Origin: Talpa occidentalis
Taxonomy: Eukaryota > Chordata > Mammalia > Eulipotyphla > Talpidae
Reading direction: 5' to 3'
DNA: 64,000 nt
Assembly: GCF_014898055.3 (NCBI RefSeq)
Contig: NW_023600993.1
Coordinates: 20,550,850-20,614,849 of the forward strand
Positions 57,695-64,000 of the stretch are shown here, piece by piece. The stretch's first letter is position 1, and the number at the start of each line of letters is the position of its first letter. The notes under the pieces are model-generated. The model was not told the DNA's origin and searched no databases. It worked only from the letters and a program-made list of their open reading frames with translations. The position numbers and the translations under genes are program-made.

Positions 57695-57925
57695 TAAGGG
57701 ATTACTATTTATTAAGGTCATCCACTAATTATTAAGGTCATCCATGTGCCAAAACTCTGACTGATATTTTATATATGGTATCCTTCCACCAGACAGAGAT
57801 TATTTCCCAGATTTTATAGAAGGGGACCGTTAGACTCAGAGAAATTATGTAGCTTGTTCAAAATGTGCACAGTGGCGGTTGGACTGAAAGCCACATTTTT
57901 ATGTCTCTCAACACCATGCCTTTTG
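57695..57925 (+). repeat. MIR with small tandem duplication
   Basis: 'gattttatagaaggggaccg', 'gactcagagaaattatgtag' and 'ggcggttggactgaaagcca' match MIR. ATTAAGGTCATCCA occurs twice near 57712-57745. Confidence 0.7.
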
Positions 57926-58542
57926 ACTCTGCCATCTTATCTTTGTCATCTGATAAGATTAGTAGGTAAGTGATTTATTGAACAGGTAAGTGATGTGAAC
58001 GGTAGTGTATTTTAAGTGTGAAGAATCTGGAACACAACTTGCCACTTCTTGCTGATTGTATCAAAGAAATATTTAGATTCCAAACCTCAGATAACTCAAG
58101 CCTCCATCTCTTGAGTTCTGTCTGAATATTGCTATTGTTTGTTTAAGTTCTATAGAAGTCAGAAGGAAACCACAGAACAACCACCCCAGGATAACAGAGA
58201 GAGCCTGACCTGAGCCCACAAAAGCCAAAAGTAGCAGGGTTGGAGTTGAAAGCCTGGCTTGACACTTGTCTCCAGCTCACACCCTGGCACCTCAGGCTTT
58301 GTCTTTTTTTAACAGCAGAGTGCCAGCCTCGAATTTTTAAACCTTAACTCTGAATTTCTTGACTCCATGTGTTTAAGATAGACTTTGCATGTTACTATTT
58401 TGAAGCAGCTGTTTGTCAGAGCTGGAGAGGAGGGAGGGAATCAAAGAAGTTTAAAGGGAAGTGCTGGTCTCAGAATTGAGGCTGTGGAGCAGTCAAACGC
58501 AAGTGAACTTTCTTTTGATTTTGACAAGCCTCATTCTAAGTC
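57926..58542. other. No recognised feature
   Basis: Unique by eye. Confidence 0.45.
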
Positions 58543-58752
58543 AAGGTTTCTCAACCCTGGCACTACTGACATGTGGGGCAGGATAAGTCTTAGTTGTCGG
58601 GGGCTGTCCGGTGCTTTATAGGAGATTTAGCAGCAGCCTGGCCTCTATGCAGCAGATACCAGTATTTCTGCTCGCCCAGTTCAGACAATAAAAATGTCAA
58701 CAGATATTGCCGAGTGTTCCCTGAGGGCAAAATCACCCAGATTAAGAACCAT
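58543..58752 (-). mobile_element. MER20-like hAT-Charlie DNA transposon fossil
   Basis: 'ggtttctcaaccctggcact', 'actgacatgtggggcaggat', 'ggcctctatgcagcagatac' and the end 'aaaatcacccagattaagaa' follow the remembered consensus over its whole ~210 bp. Non-autonomous: no transposase. Confidence 0.75.
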
Positions 58753-58913
58753 AACTTGAAATGAATAAATGGGACTGAGATCATTATAGCCTTTTGAACT
58801 GAGACAGAAAGGAAAAATAAAGTGATGACAGAGAAACTTATGTAGAAGAGTCATCCAACTGGCAATTACATAAAATAATGAGGGGAATTTTTATAAACCT
58901 CTCACTTATCAGC

Positions 58914-59053
58914 ACTTCTCCATCTGACTGTTCATATATATATAATTTATATGTATAAAATGTATAGATTTATATATAATATAAAATTTATATATATAAA
59001 CTTTATGTATATATAAACTTTATATATATATAAAAACAATCAGATGGAGAAGT
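58914..59053. repeat. AT-rich palindrome (inverted repeat)
   Basis: Arm ACTTCTCCATCTGACTGTT at 58914-58932 pairs with AACAATCAGATGGAGAAGT at 59035-59053 (18 of 19). The ~100 bases between are TA-rich and partly self-complementary. Confidence 0.93.
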
Positions 59054-59364
59054 CAATCAAAGCACAGACTAGTGAAGTGACTGGTGTTTAGCTATCCAGC
59101 AGATTAATGGTAATGCTTAAACTAAAACTTGTCTTTCTATATCAAGAGAATTTGATAGACCAAGGGAAAAGGTTTCCTTCTTGATCTTGGGTTCCATGTC
59201 TTCCTGAGAACTTGACTTTTTTTTAAGTAAGTACATATTGACTTCTCTTATTCCAGGGACTGTGGTCTGTGTCTTATTACATGGGTGAGGCCTTACTGTC
59301 CTCATATTATGGATGATGAGTATGATGGAACTAAAGAAATGGGGGTCAGGTAAGATTAATGGTT
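59054..59364. other. No recognised feature
   Basis: Unique by eye. Confidence 0.45.
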
Positions 59365-59590
59365 TTGTTCTTTATCTTGAAAGGAATGGGACCAACATTT
59401 AGGTTCATCTTCTAAAATGATCTCTACTTGTTATGTAGACAAGAATTTGGAGAGGCCAGATTTGACACTTGAGGAAGCTATTGCAATAGTCCCGACAATA
59501 TTAGAGTAGTAGTGGAGAGAATAGAGTAGCAATGGAGAGAAGCAGAAAGACTGAAGAAACACTGAAGAGGATAATAAGCCAGTCTCCAAG
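59365..59590 (-). repeat. L2, antisense
   Basis: 'cttgaggaagctattgcaat' then 'agtcccgacaatattagagt' matches antisense L2. It is followed by a repeated GTGGAGAGAATAGAGTAG unit. Confidence 0.6.
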
Positions 59591-59639
59591 CCTTGGCATC
59601 ATCTGGAATTTCAAGTTCTGGGGTGATTATGATACCATA

Positions 59640-59810
59640 TTTTGTGATATATACTTCCTATGATCATTAAATGTTATGCTTGGTCATCATAGTCTCTAGG
59701 CCCTTCATTTCACAGATAAAGAAACTGAGGTCTGAGAGGTGAAGTGAGATGATAGAGACCTCACAAGGACTAAAACCTAGGTATACCAGACCAGTCATTT
59801 GGGGTTCTCA
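59640..59810 (+). repeat. MIR
   Basis: 'cacagataaagaaactgagg', 'tctgagaggtgaagtgagat' and 'cacaaggactaaaacctagg' match MIR. Confidence 0.7.
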
Positions 59811-60384
59811 GGGTCCCAAGATTGATGTGCATAGATTCCTTACAGTCATGAAAATGTATTGTAGGATGACATGGGAATTAGAAAGAGATATCAACCTGAA
59901 CTCCATTTCATGACAGGCATTACATGAGTGCAAGACTAACTTAAGTATCTTTGTTTATCATTAACCTGCCCCTACATTTTTAGAAGAAGAGTTTGGTCAT
60001 AACTATTCTTTATAATAAATGCATGGGAGATAATTTTTAAGTATAACTAAGATAAAAACTGGGTGAGTGATAAGCAGGGATAGATTTTTTTTTTCTTAGT
60101 GTAATAAGATCTGAGTGTTGGTTCAGAAGAAACAGAGGGCATAGAAGGAATCTGTAGTTCTCCCATATATTAAATGGAGATTTGATTAAGATAGGGTTCT
60201 TTGCTGCAAATTGGGGAAACATACTCTGATCAACACAGGCGAGAACAAAATAGAATAAGACAAAATAAAGGACACAATAAACAACAATGAACAAATGAAA
60301 AACTCCCAACCAATTCACAAACAAGGCAAAACAACAACAAAAAGAGGGAACTGTTAGGTATTGGGAGCTCAGAAAAGCAACATA
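59811..60384. other. No recognised feature
   Basis: Becomes A- and CAA-rich near 60240-60345, just upstream of a LINE-1 3' end. Confidence 0.45.
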
Positions 60385-60795
60385 GACATAACGGAATATT
60401 ACTCAGCAATCAAAAAAGATAAACTCATGCAATTTGTAGCAACATGGATGGAGCTGGAAGGGATCATGCTCAGCAAAATAAGCCCAAAAGAAAAAGAAAA
60501 ATACCAGATGGTCTCACTCCTAGCAAGTATTTAGAAAACCTAAATAAGGGACCAGGAAAAAAGACTAATTATAATAAAGTAAAAATCAAAATCAACAAGC
60601 AACTATAAACCAGAGATACACTAAAGGGGGGGGGGAATAGGATCAAAACAAGGGGGGTGGGAATTGTATGGGGACTATAACCAAGATGAAAATGCATACA
60701 TTGTGCAAAAATGAAAAATGATGTAAAAAATATATAAAATAAATAATAAATAATAAAAAATAAACATGTAAAAGCCAAAAAAAAAAAAAAAAAAC
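60385..60795 (+). mobile_element. LINE-1 3' end, sense
   Basis: The ORF2 end ('ggaatattactcagcaatca', 'acatggatggagctggaagg', 'gatcatgctcagcaaaataa', 'ccagatggtctcactcctag') is followed by a 3' UTR with a G-rich tract near 60627-60660, then A/T-rich sequence and poly(A) at about 60777-60795. Same family as the copy at 36846-37641, 5'-truncated. Stop codons break the frame. Confidence 0.93.
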
Positions 60796-61824
60796 AACAA
60801 GAGGAAGTTGAGGAACTGGGTCTGGAAGGCACAGAGATAAGGTGGCTGTGGCAGCTGGAGTGGGAACCCTTGTGACCTGTTCTCATTGGGAACAATCTGG
60901 AAAGGACTTTTCTGCTGGGTTAACCATATGTGCAACAGCATCAATCTCTCTGTGCCCTTGATTGCAGTGCATATATTTCAGGAGGTGATATCTAATTGGT
61001 CTGGCTCAAGGTTTATGCCTCCTCTTTGGCTAGAAGAGGACATGGTCCCTGAACAAGGGACCTCCATGGAATATCCAGGTGAAAGGAGTATAATAAAGGA
61101 GGTAGGGTACCTGTTAGGAAGAGCAAATAGATGCTAGGCAACCAAAAGCAAATGCACACTTACAAGTGTCAATTTGTAGGGACAATTCTCATAGTGAGGT
61201 GTCGTTTCAGGAATATTGCCCTGAAGGCAAGGACCTTCCCCCCTTCTTTCTTCCTGCCCCGGTTCCTCACCCAACTGCTGTACATCTTCAGGCAAGATGG
61301 CGGAGTTCACCCAGCAGGTCAACAGAAACTGGGTAGAGGAGAAAACCCTCTGGCTTCAAGTGGATGCCCAAGTCCAAGTGGTTTAGGACTTAACTGAAAG
61401 GGCACAAAGATAAAAAGGGTATGTGGTGCAGGGAGAGGTGGTACAGACACACGGGTGTCTCAACATTAAAGATGGTGGGACGTGAAGAGAGAAGGGTGAA
61501 TGTTAGGGAAAGAGAAATCCATCGGGCACCCCTGAGGGCCCATTAATATTCTTATCCCAAGGGCCAGGAAAAGGCAATGTTATATTGAGAATGCAACCTC
61601 CCCTTGCTCCTTCTTGTATAGTTTTGAAACATAGCCCGAACCTCAAATAAAGAACTATTTAAAATATTCTTGTGTGGGTGGGTAATGTTTCTTGAAAAGA
61701 TTGGGAATCAGTCTCCCTATTAGGCAGATTCTATAAGCAGCCAGTAGACCTGCTCACTGTTGATGGAACAAATTGAGCAATGCCTTTCCAATTGCTTTGC
61801 TGCTAGTGGACTTTCTATCTAGAA
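60796..61824. other. Unclassified; possible decayed LTR
   Basis: 61200-61660 has an LTR-like layout (G-rich middle, AATAAA at about 61647). No family recognised. Confidence 0.3.
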
Positions 61825-61978
61825 TGGACATTAGAATCATCCAAGGACCTTTATAATATACAATGCCAGGGTCCTACCCCACAAATCTGCATTTACTAGG
61901 TCTCAGTTTGGGTCTGAGCATGAGTAGTTTTTGAAATTCCCAGGTGCATGCAACATTAAGAGGTAGATTCCCTAGGTT
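61825..61978. mobile_element. MER5-like hAT-Charlie DNA transposon fossil
   Basis: 'acattagaatcatccaagga', 'ccagggtcctaccccacaaa', 'ctgcatttactaggtctcag' and 'attcccaggtgcatgcaaca' follow MER5A/5B. Confidence 0.65.
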
Positions 61979-63469
61979 TGAGAATAGCATGTTTTTCTTA
62001 TAGGGATGACTTGATTACCCTCTTTGACAGTATCAGTAGACACTGTTGCTATTGGGCAGAGCTGATTCCTCTAGGCTCCAGCACCTTAAAGATTGCCTCT
62101 AGTTGGTCCAGTTGTGCCTGGGCTGACACAACTAAGCCCCCTGAGACAGAAGTAGCCACAGAAGTAGCACATTTAATGTCTATCTACATGGCTAGTTCTG
62201 GGACTTTCTGGACTCTCCCTTCAATATCTTGTGTATCAGATCACTGGGATTCTAATAAAGCTCTTTCTATACTAAATAAATGCACAGCGTATGGACTGAG
62301 AGTGAGACAAGTACTTCACCTTGTCTTCTGCATTCAAAGTTGTTGTTTCCAGGGACTCAGACTCAATCCAGCAGCTTCTCCCGAGGGCCAACACCAAAGT
62401 ATTAATGCTTTGTTAATTAATGCAAAGTTAATGCTTCTTTTCCTAAATTCTCTTCAGGGGGGTCAGACCCCAGCACACAGGCTGCTTTAACTTTTTCTAG
62501 TCTAAGTCAAGTACCTGTGCCCTCTGTCCCTAAACCCAAGGCTCTCCATGGGGTCCTTTTGAAGACCATTGAAGGCTAAGATCATTAGCCTTTCATTAAA
62601 CAGGACCAACTCTCCTCTAACTCCTCCCACAGAAGGATGGCGGAGCACGTCACTCAGAATGACAGCAACCTGGGTGCTGTTCACAACCTCTGGTGGAAGT
62701 GCCCTCACTGGTAGGGAGGGAGCTCAGAGCAGAGCCTTCTCCAGTGGCAGTCACCTCTCCCAAAATCCTTCCTCTTTCTCCGCCCTCTGATCCTCTCCTC
62801 ACACTCTCGAACCACCTAAGGAAGTCAACTGTCATGGAATGAGTTTTCAAATCCAGCTCCTTGTAAATCTGCTTACTCTGAAGTCTAGCCCATTAGTGCT
62901 ATGAAATTCTAAAGCAAAACATGCAGACTTGTCCTAATGATGGCTGAGGGGTGAAGAAGAACAGAAGACACTGCCCAGAGATGTGTCTCCCATGCTCCTC
63001 AGCTAAACTCTTGAGATTTTTTTGGAGAATCCACTGACAATTATAAGGGTTTCCTTTGTTACGTCTAGTGGCCTTATGCATTCTAGCAGAAAATGTCAAT
63101 TCCAAACTCTTAGCTAGTTGTCAGCTAATCAGTTTACTCAAATATGTGCAAACAGGATTCATTCTTTCTATTCTCTGTAGGTTTTCCTCCCCCCTCTTCT
63201 CTCTAAAATCCTGTTTTTGCCTTTGTTTTTAACTCCATCTTTTAGCCAATAATTCTCTCACATGTGAATTAGCAATTTGCACACATAATAACAAACAAAC
63301 AGCGTTATCATGAAAAGTCTCTGAGTTATTCTTTGACAAAACCTGGGTCAAAAATGAGGCAGAAAATTTCCAATGGTAACATTGTTCTATGTTGTCTTAG
63401 TTAACAACTGTGGCAGAGACTGCTGGTTGTCTCCCCCCCCAATGTCCACTTTGCTTTTGTCATATATTT
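61979..63469. other. No recognised repeat; longest non-repeat ORF lies here
   Basis: A 170-codon + strand frame at 61978-62490 shows no motif I know, is rich in S, L and C, and has no promoter or splice context. I do not call it a gene. 62640-62830 is C-rich on +. Confidence 0.4.
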
Positions 63470-63487
63470 TAGGAGTTCTGCATTTTT

Positions 63488-63734
63488 TAAAAAAAGATTT
63501 ATGCATACAAGAACTCGGGTGTAGGCCAGAGGTGCGGGGGGTGAGAGGATTCCCCAGAGACAGAGTGGGGAGCAGAACAGGTGGATTCCCTGAAATACAC
63601 TGCTGAGGGGAGCAGCGGATGAGACAGGAGAGGTCTGCTGCGCTATGTGGGTCAGCTCCCTGGCCGGGGATCAAACTCATGCAGCATAGCTTGATAGTGC
63701 TGAGACTTTAACCTCTGTGCCACCAGGGAGGCCC
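63488..63734 (-). mobile_element. tRNA-derived SINE
   Basis: Flanked by TAG(G/A)AGTTCTG(C)ATTTTT at about 63470-63487 and 63735-63750 (near duplicate). The tail is shortened (AGATTTATGCATACAAG on +) and the segment around the B box is partly deleted. Confidence 0.92.
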
Positions 63735-63750
63735 TAGAAGTTCTGATTTT

Positions 63751-64000
63751 TAGATGGCATATGGCACTGTGAAGAAAGCCTTCTTCCCTCTGTGAGACCC
63801 TACACATCAATGGGAAGGATATGAATTCAACTAGTCATGGATCATGTGTCCACCTCTTGATGATCAAAGTGCTGGGAGGTAAGATGTTTAGGACAAGCTA
63901 TTCCTGTAAGAACCATAAATTAGGTTAGAGAGAGGAGCAGTCCTCCAAAAGAAGAGGTTCTGCTCTCACATGGAGAGAGGCATTGGGCAGATTAAAAAGC
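63751..64000. other. No recognised feature
   Basis: Unique by eye up to the window end. Confidence 0.45.

Noticed and set aside
1..64000. CRISPR array, operon, phage or bacterial defence system
   Set aside because: No evenly spaced direct repeats, no long coding frames and no ribosome-binding sites. The repeats are dispersed, of both orientations, and mammalian in type.

Overview
This window reads as mammalian nuclear DNA with no protein-coding gene that I can support. The evidence is the repeat content: LINE-1 with ORF2 remains, ancient L2 and MIR copies, MaLR (MLT1-type) LTRs, hAT-Charlie fossils (MER20- and MER5-like), CA/GT microsatellites, and 25 copies of one tRNA-derived SINE. That SINE has a pol III A box (TGGCGCAGCGG), a B box (GGTTCGATCCC), a body of about 250 bp and an A-rich tail with AATAAA and TCTT/TCTTT. 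From memory it most resembles the Rhin-1 type of horseshoe and leaf-nosed bats (Rhinolophoidea). The bat assignment is an inference I could not check by search. Nothing suggests bacterial, viral or plasmid DNA: there are no long ORFs, operons, ribosome binding sites or CRISPR arrays.

Layout. 0-8.3 kb is dense in SINEs (eight copies) and includes an MLT1 LTR split by a SINE and a processed UBC (polyubiquitin) pseudogene also split by a SINE. 8.3-14.8 kb has no SINE and holds L1, L2 and MIR relics plus a strong G-run cluster near 10.0 kb. 14.8-32.9 kb alternates SINEs, MIRs, MLT1 LTRs, an old L1 and microsatellites. 32.9-36.8 kb is the longest stretch where I recognise no repeat. 36.8-38.3 kb holds two antisense LINE-1 3' ends, one fairly young, with target-site duplications and an open ORF2 C-terminus. 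38.3-49.4 kb is mostly L2, MIR and LTR relics. 49.4-64 kb mixes SINEs, LTRs, MER elements, an AT-rich palindrome at 58.9-59.05 kb and a sense LINE-1 3' end at 60.4-60.8 kb.

The features do not work together as a pathway. They are independent retroposition events layered over an intergenic or intronic background. The relative ages are readable: MIR, L2, MLT1 and the UBC copy are older than the SINEs inserted into MLT1 and UBC. A CpG-rich SINE subfamily (copies near 1.3, 20.3, 32.6 and 51.9 kb) looks youngest.

I found no evidence for a new biological system. The observations most worth checking are the palindrome at 58914-59053, a SINE with an apparent 3' transduction at 3724-4033, SINE copies with abnormal tails, and G-quadruplex candidates. 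Ancient-repeat calls were made by eye against remembered consensus sequences, so their edges are approximate (tens of bases). SINE edges set by target-site duplications (TSDs) are much more exact.
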